A DNA stretch of 64,000 nt from Gammaproteobacteria bacterium. Lineage in GTDB: Bacteria > Pseudomonadota > Gammaproteobacteria > Pseudomonadales > Pseudohongiellaceae. Every line of letters begins with the position of its first letter. Position 1 is the stretch's first letter. The position numbers and the translations under genes were made by a program. The stretch covers positions 62,001 to 126,000 of the forward strand of contig JAURWS010000060.1 of the NCBI GenBank assembly GCA_030654835.1. The letters run 5' to 3'. This document shows positions 19,953-30,129 of the stretch, piece after piece. The notes under the pieces were generated by a model. It did not search any database. It saw only the letters and a program-made list of their open reading frames with translations, and had not been told where the DNA came from.

Positions 19953-20855
19953 TCAACTGTCTGACTGGAGCGGAATGGTAGCTAACTTCGGCACCGCCTG
20001 TATATCCCAGTGCGCGGCTCCCCAGGCGAGCAACTCCGCCGGTAACGCAGTTGCCAGATGCGGGTCGGGATGCAGTCCGGGAAACTGCCCCAAAAATTGC
20101 AGCGCCGCCAGCAATTGAGCTGTCGGCTGCTGCAGATCCAGTGGGGTCGCGAAGTGCTGCTTGCTGAGTTTCTGGCCACTGTCGTTCACCACCACCGGCA
20201 TGTGCGCATAGTTCGGGCTCGGGAAACCCAGGAGTTTCTGCAGGTAGAGCTGACGTGGGGTGGAATCGAGAAGATCGGAACCGCGCACGATATGCGTGAT
20301 GTTCTGAAAGGCATCATCGACGACTACCGCCAATTGATAGGCAAACAGGCCATCCTTGCGGCGCAGAACAAAATCCCCACACTCGCGCTGCAGATTCTGC
20401 TGTTGCGGCCCCTGTATCGTGTCCACGAAATCGAAAATCTCATCTGGCACCACGACGCGCAGCGCCCCTGACGTCGGCGGCAATCGGCGCAGGCGGCAGC
20501 GATTGTCATAGACCCCGCCCATAACCTGAATATGCGCGCGGGAGCAATCGCAACTGTAGATGAGGCCGCGCTCCTGCAGAGTCGCAAGCGCGTCGGCATA
20601 AGCGCTCAGGCGCTGGCTCTGATAGATCACGGGGCCATCCCAGTGCAGGCCGAACGCATCGAGTGTCGAGAGAATCTGTGCCGCCGCTGCCGGTGGTTCC
20701 CGAGCTGGATCGAGGTCCTCCATGCGCAATAACCACAGGCCCTGTGCAGAGCGAGCATCAAGATAGCTGGCCAGTGCAGCCACGAGCGAACCGAAATGCA
20801 GAGGCCCGCTGGGCGAGGGGGCAAAGCGACCGATGTAGTCTGCCTTGTTGCTCAT
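19953..20855 (-). CDS. gluQ: Glutamyl-Q tRNA(Asp) synthetase
   Basis: 300 residues. A truncated glutamyl-tRNA synthetase that attaches glutamate to queuosine in tRNA-Asp. RFAPSPSGPLHFGSLVAAL holds the HIGH-type motif; KLSKQ replaces KMSKS. Zinc ligands are in YSCDCSRAH and YDNRCR. The anticodon-binding domain of full GltX is absent, as expected. It lies downstream of dksA with an 81-base gap, the order conserved in gammaproteobacteria, and its tail overlaps the open frame of cbrX. Confidence 0.95.
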   Translation of the reverse strand: MSNKADYIGRFAPSPSGPLHFGSLVAALASYLDARSAQGLWLLRMEDLDPAREPPAAAAQILSTLDAFGLHWDGPVIYQSQRLSAYADALATLQERGLIYSCDCSRAHIQVMGGVYDNRCRLRRLPPTSGALRVVVPDEIFDFVDTIQGPQQQNLQRECGDFVLRRKDGLFAYQLAVVVDDAFQNITHIVRGSDLLDSTPRQLYLQKLLGFPSPNYAHMPVVVNDSGQKLSKQHFATPLDLQQPTAQLLAALQFLGQFPGLHPDPHLATALPAELLAWGAAHWDIQAVPKLATIPLQSDS

Positions 20856-20936
20856 GGGTGCGGAAGTGGATGGAGAGTCAGTTGCGAGAGGGAGAGGGCA
20901 GAGCGAGTCTGCCCGGGAGGAACACGGAGCGCCCTG

Positions 20937-21374
20937 TCAGGCACCCCATTGCTTTTCCTTGATCTCGTCGAGGGTCTTGCAGTCGATGCACTTGCTGGCC
21001 GTTGGTCTGGCCTCAAGGCGACGAATGCCGATCTCGATGCCACAGGATTCACAAAAGCCGTAATCGTCCTGAGCAATCTTCTCGATCGTGCTGTCGATCT
21101 TCTTGATCAGCTTGCGTTCGCGATCACGGGTGCGAAGTTCGAGACTGAACTCCTCCTCCTGTGTGGCACGGTCTGCCGGATCAGGGTAGTTGGCGGCTTC
21201 GTCCTGCATGTGGTGAACGGTTCTATCCACCTCTTCCATCAGCTGATTGCGCCAGTGGCGCAGGATGGACTTGAAGTGTTCCTTCTGATTCTCGTTCATG
21301 TACTCTTCCCCCTTCTTTTCATTGTAGGGGGTGAAGTTCTTGAGAACAGGAGCAGTGGCTTGCTTGTCAGACAT
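20937..21374 (-). CDS. dksA: RNA polymerase-binding transcription factor DksA
   Basis: 145 residues. Coiled-coil tip with the [11 protein letters not shown] motif (the conserved acidic tip residues) and a C4 zinc finger CESCGIEIG...CIDCK near the C-terminus. Works with ppGpp on RNA polymerase during the stringent response. The gene starts [17 protein letters not shown]; a 295-base gap separates it from the divergent aminotransferase, where I see no further gene. Confidence 0.96.
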   Translation of the reverse strand: MSDKQATAPVLKNFTPYNEKKGEEYMNENQKEHFKSILRHWRNQLMEEVDRTVHHMQDEAANYPDPADRATQEEEFSLELRTRDRERKLIKKIDSTIEKIAQDDYGFCESCGIEIGIRRLEARPTASKCIDCKTLDEIKEKQWGA

Positions 21375-21669
21375 GGTTCGCTACGCCTCATTGCCCACAC
21401 GGGGCTCGTCCAAAATAATCACTCGCAATCATTAACAGCGTGATGCCAGCACTGGGTCCAAAGAAAGCCCGGTAAGCTACCAGAATATTCTCACTCATGC
21501 CACAGGAATGTCACAACCGGCAATTGCAGGTCTGGCGCGCCCGGGACTTTCCGGAAAGTAGTTCGCCGTACTCTATCACCGTCTATATAATGCACTTCCT
21601 GATAAAAGTCAGCAGTCTTGTCCCACCTATACAGTCTCATCAACGTCTCAGCAACCGGAGTTGCAATTC

Positions 21670-22866
21670 ATGCCCAGCGAAACCAGATGCCGATTCACGG
21701 TTGCGCAGCGCATGCGTGGCGTCAATCCATTCCGGGTGATGACGGTGCTGGAACGGGCCAAAGATCTGGAGTCCCAGGGGCGGCACATTGTTCATCTGGA
21801 GGTGGGGGAACCCGACTTCGTGACGGCCGCGCCAATTCTGGAGGCGGGACGGACCGCTTTGGCGCAGGGACATACCAGCTATACCCCTGCCGCCGGGCTG
21901 CCGCAGTTGCGGGAGCGTATCGCCGCATTCTATCGCAGTGATTATGACGTCGATATTGCACCGCAGCGTATCTTCGTGACGCCTGGCGCCAGTGGCGGAC
22001 TCAGTCTGCTCGCGCAGTTGCTGCTGAATCCGGGAGATGGTGTGCTGATGAGTGATCCCGGGTATCCCTGCAATCGCAACTATGTGCGCCTGGCGGGAGG
22101 CGAAGCTCAGCTCGTCGAGGTCGGTGCCGACACCCGCTATCAGGTCACTCCGGAATTGCTGGAGCGCCATCGCACCGAGCGCACACGTGGCGTGTGGATC
22201 GCCTCCCCCGGCAATCCCACTGGGACGGTGCTGGATATCGCCGGGCTTCAGGGGCTCAGCGCGTGGACGGACCGCCACAACCTGCACCTGCTGGTGGACG
22301 AGATCTATCATGGTCTCGATTACACAGAGGGCCTGCCTACGGCACTGCAGGTCTCCGACGATGCGCTGGTCGTGAACAGTTTTTCGAAATACTTTGGCAT
22401 GACCGGCTGGCGGCTGGGCTGGTTTGTCGTGCCCGAACCTCTAGTGGCGGCCAGCAATATTCTGGCGCAGAACCTCTTCATCGCGGCGTCCACTGTCGCG
22501 CAGTACGCCGCATTGCGAGCCTTCGATCTTGATACGCGCGAGATATTGGAAGAGCGCAGGGTGGCCTTCGCGCAGCGTCGTGATTTTCTCACCGGTGTTC
22601 TGCAGGAGCTGGGATTCGCCGTTCCGGTCGCCACCGAGGGGGCGTTTTACATCTACGCAGGCATCGACAAGTTTGGCGACGATAGTGAATATTTTTGCCA
22701 CGCTCTGCTGGAACATTTTGGCGTGGCTGTGACGCCTGGCACAGACTTCGGAGATTTCGAAAATCGTCGCCATGTGCGCTTCGCCTTCACGACCAGTATG
22801 GAGCAGTTGCAGGTGGCGGCCGACCGCCTGCGCGTGGCGGTGAACTCTGGAAGGTTACGGCGATGA
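21670..22866 (+). CDS. Class I/II PLP-dependent aminotransferase
   Basis: 398 residues from the ATG at 21670, with GGAG nine bases upstream. Fold type I motifs: LEVGEPDF, the loop SPGNPTGTV, LVDEIYHGLDY (aspartate to PLP nitrogen) and NSFSKYFGMTGWRLGW with the Schiff-base lysine. The substrate is not known; aspartate or branched-chain acceptors are common for relatives. Its stop codon overlaps the sfsA start (ATGA). A gene of the same type lies beside dksA in Pseudomonas. Confidence 0.88.
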   Translation: MPSETRCRFTVAQRMRGVNPFRVMTVLERAKDLESQGRHIVHLEVGEPDFVTAAPILEAGRTALAQGHTSYTPAAGLPQLRERIAAFYRSDYDVDIAPQRIFVTPGASGGLSLLAQLLLNPGDGVLMSDPGYPCNRNYVRLAGGEAQLVEVGADTRYQVTPELLERHRTERTRGVWIASPGNPTGTVLDIAGLQGLSAWTDRHNLHLLVDEIYHGLDYTEGLPTALQVSDDALVVNSFSKYFGMTGWRLGWFVVPEPLVAASNILAQNLFIAASTVAQYAALRAFDLDTREILEERRVAFAQRRDFLTGVLQELGFAVPVATEGAFYIYAGIDKFGDDSEYFCHALLEHFGVAVTPGTDFGDFENRRHVRFAFTTSMEQLQVAADRLRVAVNSGRLRR

Positions 22867-23582
22867 AGTTTGCCACGCCTCTACAGGAGGCTAGGCTGAT
22901 AAAACGCTACAAGCGTTTTCTCGCCGATGTCGTTCTTGCCGACGGCAGCACGACGACGTTGCATTGCCCTAACACTGGTTCCATGCTCAATTGTGCTGCT
23001 CCCGGCAGTCGTGTCTGGTATTCGGTGGCTGAGAATGCGGCACGCAAGTATCCGTTTACCTGGGAGCAGGTGGAAGTCGACGGAGGTCATCGCGTCGGCA
23101 TTAATACGGGCCGAGCCAATACCCTCGTCAAGGAAGCGCTGCAGAATGAGGTGATTCCGGCGTTGCGCGGTTATGCCATGTTGCAGAGTGAAGTGGCCTA
23201 CGGCAGTGAAGGCAGCAGGATTGATTTTCTACTCTCCGGTGGCGGAGAGGAACCACTGCCCTCCTGTTACCTGGAGGTCAAGAGTGTCACGCTCGGATTG
23301 GGTGATGGTCTCGGTGCATTTCCCGACGCGGTGACTGCCCGCGGTCTGAAACACCTTCGCGAGCTGGTAGCCATGCGCGAGAGTGGGCAGCGAGCGGTTC
23401 TGCTGTTCTGCGTACAACACACGGGCATTGATACTGTGGTACCGGCAGATCGCATAGACCCGGTCTACGGGAGAGCGCTGCGCGAGGCCAGAGCAGCAGG
23501 CGTGGAGGTAATGGCATGGGGATGTGATATCGGATCGCAGGAGATCATCCTGCGGCGCGAACTTCCAGTGCAGATGCCCTGA
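22863..23582 (+). CDS. sfsA: SfsA family DNA/RNA nuclease-like protein
   Basis: 239 residues. Motifs typical of SfsA: HCPNTGSM, RVGINTGRANTLV, GSRIDFLL, CYLEVKSVTL, FPDAVTARGLKHL and the C-terminal RIDPVYGRALREARAAGVEV. Originally linked to maltose gene expression in E. coli; its fold is that of a nuclease. It overlaps the aminotransferase stop by four bases, so translation is likely coupled. Confidence 0.95.
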   Translation: MKFATPLQEARLIKRYKRFLADVVLADGSTTTLHCPNTGSMLNCAAPGSRVWYSVAENAARKYPFTWEQVEVDGGHRVGINTGRANTLVKEALQNEVIPALRGYAMLQSEVAYGSEGSRIDFLLSGGGEEPLPSCYLEVKSVTLGLGDGLGAFPDAVTARGLKHLRELVAMRESGQRAVLLFCVQHTGIDTVVPADRIDPVYGRALREARAAGVEVMAWGCDIGSQEIILRRELPVQMP

Positions 23583-23607
23583 AGCGCATTTCCCGGGAAG
23601 GTGTGGG

Positions 23608-23952
23608 TCAGATCCTGCCCAGGTGGATGACGTCTTGCTCGTCCACCATCAGGAAGCCATTGCCAATCACGAAGGGAATCGGGTGCAACCGCTTGCCCTT
23701 GCAGGGGCCGAGAATGCATTGACCGCTTTCGATCAGGAACAGCGCGCCATGCGTGGAGCATTGAATCAGCGCACCATCACTATCGAGAAAGCGATCTTCC
23801 TGCCACTCCAGCGGCGTCCCCAGATGTGGGCAATAGTTGTAGTAGACATGCATCCGATCGTCCTTTTTCACGGCGAACACATACTTGTTGCCGATCTCGA
23901 AGCCCTTGGAAGTGCCTTCTTCCATGTCTGACGTATGACAAAGCGTAATCAT
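23608..23952 (-). CDS. Small Rieske-type [2Fe-2S] protein
   Basis: 114 residues, a free-standing Rieske domain. The first ligand pair is in YCPHLGTPLEW (Cys, His) and the second in CSTHGALF (Cys, His), 16-18 residues apart, followed by the usual GPCKGKRL loop. Similar proteins serve as electron carriers for oxygenases or as nitrite-reductase small-subunit relatives; no oxygenase is beside it. AGGA is eight bases upstream of the ATG. It lies between convergent sfsA and a cystathionine gamma-synthase-type gene on the same strand upstream. Confidence 0.88.
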   Translation of the reverse strand: MITLCHTSDMEEGTSKGFEIGNKYVFAVKKDDRMHVYYNYCPHLGTPLEWQEDRFLDSDGALIQCSTHGALFLIESGQCILGPCKGKRLHPIPFVIGNGFLMVDEQDVIHLGRI

Positions 23953-24016
23953 TCTTCCGATCCTTTTTCTGACGCCACTCGCCTGCGGATATCTTTCTGG
24001 TGTTCAGGCCAGGCGC

Positions 24017-25246
24017 TTAAGCCAGCGCCTGCTCGAAGTCGGCCAGCAGGTCATCGATATCCTCGATGCCGACTGCGAGCCGGATCAGGGAATCGGCGAT
24101 ACCCATGGACGCTCTGCGTGCCGCCCCCATCTCGAAGAAAATCGTGTGCGCAACAGGAATCGCCAGCGTGCGCGTGTCGCCGAGATTACTTGAAGAGACT
24201 ACGCAGTTGAGTTTGTTCAGGAAGTCGAAGCAATCCAGTTCATCGACGAGTTCGATGCTCATCAGCGCACCGAAATGACGAAACAGTTGCGCCGCTCGCT
24301 CGTGCTGGGCGTGGCTGGGCAGCCCCGGATAGTTGACCTTGCGGACGCGCGGATGCTGTTCGCAGAACTGTGCCAGCGCCATGGCGTTCTGACAGGCGCG
24401 TTCCACGCGCAGGGACATGGTCTCTGACCCTACCGCAAGATGGTGAGCGGGCTCGGGTGCCAGTGTGGCGCCGAAGTCGCGCAGTCCCTTCTTCTTTATC
24501 TGCGTCATGCCCCACTGTGCCGCCGGACCAGTCTTGTAGTTGTCGTAGAGATTCGGATAGGTTGACCAGTCATAGAGTCCGGTATCGGTGACGGCGCCAC
24601 CCAAGGCGTCGCCATGGCCACCAAAATACTTGGACAGTGAATTGACGATTAATGATGCACCGACTTTTTTCGGCGAGAACAGCCATGGTGTTGTAATCGT
24701 GTTGTCGACGACATAGATCAGCCCCAGCTCGCTGCACAGCGCGCCGATGCCATCCAGATCTGCCACCTGGGTCGCCGGGTTGGCGATGGTCTCGACAAAC
24801 ACCAGACGCGTGTTGCTCTTCACAGCCGCCTGCACATTGCTCGCTGCAGTGGCATCCACGAAGCTGACTTCAACGCCAAAATTGGTGAAGGTGTTGAAGA
24901 GGCTGTTGGTGTTACCGAAGAGGAACGAGCTGGCCACCACATGGTCGCCCTGGCGTAGCAGTGCAAACAGGATCGAGCCAATGGCAGCCATGCCGGTCGC
25001 GAAGGCAACGGTCGTCAGGCCCTGCTCCATGTGGGTGATGCGGTTCTGCAAGGCGTTGACGGTGGGATTCTGCTGTCGACCGTAGTTGTAGCCGTTTTTG
25101 CGGCCTTGAAATACGGCGGCCAGTTCACGCGCGTCGGCATACTCGTAGGCAATCGACGTGTGAATGGGTTTGTGCAGGCTGCCATGCTCCGGATGATCGG
25201 CGCGGTCGGAATGCAGATTGGTGGTATCGAATCCTGATTTGCTCAT
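24017..25246 (-). CDS. Cystathionine gamma-synthase family PLP enzyme
   Basis: 409 residues. Cys/Met metabolism family: the tyrosine-containing YNYGRQQNPTVNALQ loop, FATGMAAI, VDNTITTPWLFSP and SLSKYFGGHGDALGG with the PLP lysine, then SNLGDTRTLAIPVAHT. Members make or cleave cystathionine or sulfhydrylate homoserine esters; which reaction is used here cannot be decided. The Rieske gene follows 65 bases downstream on the same strand. Confidence 0.85.
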   Translation of the reverse strand: MSKSGFDTTNLHSDRADHPEHGSLHKPIHTSIAYEYADARELAAVFQGRKNGYNYGRQQNPTVNALQNRITHMEQGLTTVAFATGMAAIGSILFALLRQGDHVVASSFLFGNTNSLFNTFTNFGVEVSFVDATAASNVQAAVKSNTRLVFVETIANPATQVADLDGIGALCSELGLIYVVDNTITTPWLFSPKKVGASLIVNSLSKYFGGHGDALGGAVTDTGLYDWSTYPNLYDNYKTGPAAQWGMTQIKKKGLRDFGATLAPEPAHHLAVGSETMSLRVERACQNAMALAQFCEQHPRVRKVNYPGLPSHAQHERAAQLFRHFGALMSIELVDELDCFDFLNKLNCVVSSSNLGDTRTLAIPVAHTIFFEMGAARRASMGIADSLIRLAVGIEDIDDLLADFEQALA

Positions 25247-25334
25247 GCTGTCACAGTCCTGCTTGACGAATACCAGCCTGAATGGGAGTGCGAAAGGTGG
25301 CTGGAAAGGGCGGCAGTATATAACGAGGCTGGTA

Positions 25335-26699
25335 TTACTGAATACCAGCGGGGGAGGGTGAGAAGGTTGGTGAGTGGGCTGGTAAGTAGACAGGCAGTGC
25401 GGCTATCTCCTTGTCGATGGCGGCCACCCTGTCCAGATAGGCTTGGCTGTTGCGGTCCCGATATTGTTCGGAAAAGTCCGCTTCATTGAGCCCTGTCAGA
25501 TCTCGTGCAACAAGGGGAACATAATCCGTTTCCAGTGTGGCGTGCGCCAGCCTCTGCTGCAGAGCCAGCGCCTCTGTGGCATTACTGGTCGCAGCATTGC
25601 CCAGCGCCACGCCAGCGCTGTTGGCTGTTAGATCGCTGAAGCTGAATCCGCTGCGATAGCGGGCGTCGTAGGTTTCCTTGCTGTTGGAGAGTATGCCTGC
25701 CACCCCGGCTCCCGCCGACGCCGTGATGGCGGCGGAGGTAGTCAGATGCTGGGCCAGATCGACACGGCGCTGGATCGTCACTTCAACCCTGCGCACTGGG
25801 GTGCCGCCGAGCTCTCCAGCCAGCTGCCGGAGGTCCGATTCATTGACGTAAAGAGACAAGGCCTGCAGCAGGTTGCGATTCTCTGCAATGGCATCCCTGC
25901 CGTTGGCGGAGCGGACGCTGGCGATGCGGAATAGTGGGAACAGCAGTTCGTTCAGCGAGACAGAGGAGGTGTCGGCAGGCAGTGCGGCGACGATTTCGGC
26001 TATCTGCACGTAGTAGCGGAGTATGCGGTCATTGTCATCCGCGCTCAGGAACAGCTGCTCGGCTTGTCCCTTGACCTGCGACAGCATGTCCGGCTGCCAG
26101 TCGAGAGTGACGTGCACTGCCTCTTCCTCGAAGGTCACATCGCGAACGCTCTGCTGTAACGCTGAGAATTCCTGATAGTTCACGTAATTCGCCGCCAGTA
26201 TGCGTTGTCCCATCAGGATTGCGCTACGCACCACCGCCGTTGGAATTGGCAAGTGCCCGGCGCGCACACCGTACAGCTCGATGGCTCCGTCTCGTTGCCT
26301 GACGCGGGCATGCAGATTCAGATAAAGGGGCAGGCCCGGCAGTTGCCATGGCACCACCAGATCGACTCTGGCGCTGCCGGGCGACAGTGCCACGTCGGCG
26401 GCCAAGTCCTGCAGGCCGGGGATTGTTTGCAGGCCAAAGGCCGCCAGCAGATTCAATTCCTCCTTGTCCAGCTGCAGGCGCCGTTCGCCAGCGCTGCTGA
26501 TCTCTTCGGGGGCGTTGTCGACAATAAGTTGTTCGATGGTGCGAATATCGACATCGTCAATCGTGCGGGTCACGGGAACCGAGGGAGATGTCTGCAGAGT
26601 CAATATCATCAACAACAGCACTAACGCCAACAGACCGAGCAGTAGCGCGGTGAGTCGTCTTGCCAGGGTAATCAAACTGGAGAAGCGTGCTATCGTCAT
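25335..26699 (-). CDS. Membrane-anchored protein of unknown function
   Basis: 454 residues. One N-terminal membrane segment (LTALLLGLLALVLLLMIL, about residues 12-33) with a positive start suggests a periplasmic body anchored in the inner membrane. The rest is soluble, with amphipathic repeats and a glycine/alanine-rich stretch TTSAAITASAGAGVAGILSN near residue 320, and a proline-rich tail. I recognise no family. It is divergent from the lipoprotein gene at 26889 and has no operon partner. Confidence 0.7.
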   Translation of the reverse strand: MTIARFSSLITLARRLTALLLGLLALVLLLMILTLQTSPSVPVTRTIDDVDIRTIEQLIVDNAPEEISSAGERRLQLDKEELNLLAAFGLQTIPGLQDLAADVALSPGSARVDLVVPWQLPGLPLYLNLHARVRQRDGAIELYGVRAGHLPIPTAVVRSAILMGQRILAANYVNYQEFSALQQSVRDVTFEEEAVHVTLDWQPDMLSQVKGQAEQLFLSADDNDRILRYYVQIAEIVAALPADTSSVSLNELLFPLFRIASVRSANGRDAIAENRNLLQALSLYVNESDLRQLAGELGGTPVRRVEVTIQRRVDLAQHLTTSAAITASAGAGVAGILSNSKETYDARYRSGFSFSDLTANSAGVALGNAATSNATEALALQQRLAHATLETDYVPLVARDLTGLNEADFSEQYRDRNSQAYLDRVAAIDKEIAALPVYLPAHSPTFSPSPAGIQ

Positions 26700-26888
26700 G
26701 GGATTTCAGCATGGACTGCTGACAAATTCGTGGATTACCGTTATAAAGAACGCGGCCGGAGTGTCGAAATCCGGTCAATTACCTTGCTGCATGCGCCTGC
26801 CGCAGACTTGACGGTACTATCTTAGAGTGATTATGGTGTCGTCAAGCACTATAGGCTCTCGCCCTGACTTTTGTACAAGGACCACTTC

Positions 26889-27506
26889 ATGATGATGACC
26901 CTGAAATTAATCGGCCACTTTTCCACCCTTTCCCTGCGAGCGGGGCTGGGGGCAATGGTGCTCGTGCTGGTAGGCTGTGCCTCATCTTCAGAGCAGGCTG
27001 ACCAGACCTCAGAGCAGGCGGCGATCACCGAAGAACAGCGTGCGGCCGAGGTTGCTGCTGTGTCCAGGGCCGCAGAGGAGAGAGCGAGAATCGAGGCTGA
27101 GCAGGCCGAACGCGAAACTGCCCGCCAAGCGGCTGAACGTCAGGCTCAAGCCGAAGCGGCGGCAAGAGTTGAGCGCGAACAATTGGCTCGTGCCGAAGCC
27201 GCAGAGCAGCAGCGCCGTGAAGCCGAAGATCGTCAGCGTGAACAACAGGTCCGCATCGCTGAATTGGAGGCTGAGATTGCAGCAGCCCGCGCGCAGACAG
27301 AGAATGTGACGGCGGCCAATGGCAAGCTTGAAGAAGCGATTGCCACCGCCGAAGAATTGCTGGACGTGCTCGCCGCCGAGCAGCTCAAGTATGGCACTGC
27401 TGACGCCACAGGCCAGCTCGCGGAACCCCTGCAGAAGGATTTGATCGCTGACCTGGAGTCTCGCAAAGACTCTCTCAAGCGCGAGGCACAGGCACTGGTC
27501 CAGTAA
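26889..27506 (+). CDS. Coiled-coil lipoprotein of unknown function
   Basis: 205 residues from the ATG at 26889 with AAGGA upstream. A signal segment leads to the lipobox LVGC followed by ASSS, so the mature protein is probably lipid-anchored. Residues from about 40 to 150 are one long Ala/Glu/Arg/Gln-rich helix expected to form a coiled coil, in the style of TolA-like or SlyB-like envelope proteins, but with no domain I can name. The stop overlaps the next start by one base. Confidence 0.72.
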   Translation: MMMTLKLIGHFSTLSLRAGLGAMVLVLVGCASSSEQADQTSEQAAITEEQRAAEVAAVSRAAEERARIEAEQAERETARQAAERQAQAEAAARVEREQLARAEAAEQQRREAEDRQREQQVRIAELEAEIAAARAQTENVTAANGKLEEAIATAEELLDVLAAEQLKYGTADATGQLAEPLQKDLIADLESRKDSLKREAQALVQ

Positions 27507-27718
27507 TGAGCGCAGACGTAATCGACATCAACGGGCCGCGTGAAGAACGCCGGTTCAAGGAGAAAGAGTCCCGCTTGAATGAGCTGCGCGGTGCTTTCAA
27601 GGCGGCACGGCTTGACGCTCAGGTCGCGAAGAAGAAAGCTCATTCCGGCGCGGCGGGCAGAACTTCTACCAAGACCACCTCAGGCAACAAAAAGAAGGGT
27701 AAAAAACCCACCCGTTAG
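27506..27718 (+). CDS. Small basic protein of unknown function
   Basis: 70 residues, starting at the ATG that shares one base with the stop of the lipoprotein gene. It begins with an acidic MSADVIDINGP and becomes very basic (KKKAH, KKKGKKPTR at the end), so nucleic acid or acidic-surface binding is possible. Not recognised. The overlap suggests translation coupled to the lipoprotein. Confidence 0.6.
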   Translation: MSADVIDINGPREERRFKEKESRLNELRGAFKAARLDAQVAKKKAHSGAAGRTSTKTTSGNKKKGKKPTR

Positions 27719-27897
27719 GCTCATTGCAAGTCAATTCAGAACCAATTCCTCACCGTTTCAGCGCAATAGAAACTAGCAGTCAGTTCCAGTTTCAGGGGCC
27801 CTTCGAGGCACCCTGGCGACGGCTTTGTTTGTCGTAATTGATATGCTACAGTGCCCCCGGTCCATACAAAAACAATAGATAAAGGGGTTACCGCAAG

Positions 27898-30045
27898 ATG
27901 CCAGGCATGACAATTACAATAAGTGTGTTGCTTTCTATTTTCGGTTTGGGCGTAGCGTATTTTTACATGCGCCAGGTAATGAGTGTCCCTCTGGACCTGG
28001 GTCTGGATGGAGAACAGAAATCCCGTGTGAAAATGATCCATAGTGCAATTGCTGAAGGGGCCATGGCATTCCTCAAGCAAGAGTACAAATTCCTCGCAAT
28101 ATTCATGGTCGTATTTGCTGCCATCATCGCGCTGCTGATCGACGACAGTCATACCCCTGATACCCGGGAGGGTATCTACACAGCAGTCGCCTTCCTGTTC
28201 GGCGGCATCATCTCCATTGCGTCCGGCTACATCGGCATGATGATCGCCACGCAGGGCAACGCCCGTACAACTGTTTCGGCCAAAGACAACATTGGTGATG
28301 CGTTCAAGGTGGCGCTAAACTCCGGCGCCGTGATGGGTTTCGCACTGGTCAGTCTGGCAGTGCTGGGTCTGGTGATCGTGTACGTGGTACTGAAGGCCTG
28401 GCTGCCCGCCGACCTTCCCAACCACGTCCTCATGGAAATCATTGCCGGCTTCGGTCTTGGTGGTTCCACGATTGCGCTGTTCGCCCGTGTCGGCGGCGGT
28501 ATCTTCACCAAGGCGGCTGACGTCGGTGCGGATCTCGTGGGCAAGGTAGAGAAAGGCATTCCAGAAGATGACCCTCGCAACCCCGCAGTGATCGCCGACA
28601 ACGTCGGTGACAATGTCGGTGACGTAGCCGGTATGGGTGCCGACCTGTTCGGTTCCTGCGCCGAGAGTACCTGTGCCGCGATGGTGATCAGTGCTGTGGT
28701 GTTTGCCGGCAATGTTGATGCCCTGCTGTACCCGATTCTGATCAGTGCCGTGGGTATTCCCATAAGCCTGCTGACGATGTTCTTCGTCAAAGTGAAAACA
28801 GAAGACGACGTCTCTCCGGCGCTGATGAAGCTGCTGATCATCTCCAGTACACTGATGGCCATTGCCATGTTCTTCGTGACACGCGCCTTCATTCCTGCGG
28901 ACTTCGTACTGCGTGAAGTGGCGTACACCAGCATGGGCATCTACTGGTGCTTCCTGTCCGGTCTGACTGCAGGTCTCGTAGTAGGACTGCTCACCGGCTA
29001 CTACACCTCGGGAGCATTCAAGCCCGTGCAGGAAGTGGCCAAATCCTGTGAGACTGGCGCTGCTACCAACATCATCTACGGTCTGGCGCTCGGTTATAAG
29101 AGCACTGTGTTGCCCTATATCGCCATCGCCATCGCGATCTTCGTTTCGTGGAAATTGGGTGGCATGTACGGCGTGGCTATCGGCTCACTCGGTATGCTCG
29201 GTACATTGGCAATTGCGCTGACCATCGATGCTTACGGCCCGGTGTCTGACAACGCTGGCGGAATCGCCGAAATGGCTGGCTTGCCGAAGGAAGTCCGTCG
29301 TCGTACTGATATCCTTGATGCCGCTGGTAATACCACGGCTGCGATTGGTAAAGGCTTCGCCATCGGTGCGGCCATCCTGACCTCGCTTGCTCTGTTCGCG
29401 GCGTTCCTGACCAGTGCGGACGCGTTGATGAAGGAAGAGGACCCGACTTCGGATCTGCTGGCGTCGATCAACCTGCTCGACCCGGTTGTGTTCGTGAGCC
29501 TGTTCATGGGTGCGGTGCTGCCGTTCCTGTTTACAGCGATGACCATGAAGTCAGTCGGCAAGGCCGCCTTTGACATGATCGAAGAGGTGCGTCGTCAGTT
29601 CAACACTATCCCCGGTCTGATGGAAGGCACTGCGTCTCCTGATTACGCTCAGTGCGTGTCCATCTCTACCCAAGCGGCGTTGCGCGAGATGATCGCTCCC
29701 GGCATCCTGATCATGGGCACGCCGCTAGTTGTCGGTTATCTGTTCGGCGTTCCCGCTGTGGCGGGTGTCCTGGCGGGTTCACTGGTGTGCGGTGGTGTGC
29801 TGGCCATATCGGCGTCCAACAGCGGTGGTGCGTGGGACAATGCCAAGAAGTACATCGAGGCAGGTAATCTGGGTGGCAAGGGTTCCGAAGTGCACAAGGC
29901 TGCCGTGGTAGGTGACACAGTAGGTGACCCGCTGAAGGATACCTCAGGTCCATCACTGAACATCCTGATCAAGCTGTCTGCCATTTTGAGTCTGGTGTTC
30001 GCGCCGTTCTTCGTGCAGTACGGTGGTGTGCTGACTGGTGGTTGA
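27898..30045 (+). CDS. hppA: Membrane-bound ion-translocating pyrophosphatase
   Basis: 715 residues with about 16 membrane segments. Pyrophosphate-site motifs: [39 protein letters not shown], and near the end WDNAKKYIE and [15 protein letters not shown]. It hydrolyses pyrophosphate and pumps ions out of the cytoplasm. [14 protein letters not shown] has alanine where potassium-independent enzymes carry lysine, so it is predicted to be potassium-dependent; such enzymes may pump H+ or Na+, which I cannot decide. A terminator follows. AAAGGGG precedes the ATG. Confidence 0.95.
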   Translation: MPGMTITISVLLSIFGLGVAYFYMRQVMSVPLDLGLDGEQKSRVKMIHSAIAEGAMAFLKQEYKFLAIFMVVFAAIIALLIDDSHTPDTREGIYTAVAFLFGGIISIASGYIGMMIATQGNARTTVSAKDNIGDAFKVALNSGAVMGFALVSLAVLGLVIVYVVLKAWLPADLPNHVLMEIIAGFGLGGSTIALFARVGGGIFTKAADVGADLVGKVEKGIPEDDPRNPAVIADNVGDNVGDVAGMGADLFGSCAESTCAAMVISAVVFAGNVDALLYPILISAVGIPISLLTMFFVKVKTEDDVSPALMKLLIISSTLMAIAMFFVTRAFIPADFVLREVAYTSMGIYWCFLSGLTAGLVVGLLTGYYTSGAFKPVQEVAKSCETGAATNIIYGLALGYKSTVLPYIAIAIAIFVSWKLGGMYGVAIGSLGMLGTLAIALTIDAYGPVSDNAGGIAEMAGLPKEVRRRTDILDAAGNTTAAIGKGFAIGAAILTSLALFAAFLTSADALMKEEDPTSDLLASINLLDPVVFVSLFMGAVLPFLFTAMTMKSVGKAAFDMIEEVRRQFNTIPGLMEGTASPDYAQCVSISTQAALREMIAPGILIMGTPLVVGYLFGVPAVAGVLAGSLVCGGVLAISASNSGGAWDNAKKYIEAGNLGGKGSEVHKAAVVGDTVGDPLKDTSGPSLNILIKLSAILSLVFAPFFVQYGGVLTGG

Positions 30046-30072
30046 TACTTGTGATCTTCCTGCTTGAATGAA

Positions 30073-30101
30073 AGAGGGCTGCAATTGCAGCCCTCTTTTT
30101 T
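30073..30101 (+). terminator. Terminator of hppA
   Basis: Perfect 10-base stem AGAGGGCTGC / GCAGCCCTCT with AATT loop, followed by T5. It begins 28 bases after the stop. Confidence 0.92.
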
Positions 30102-30129
30102 GAGTATCGCGAAGCACTGGGGTTTGAGC

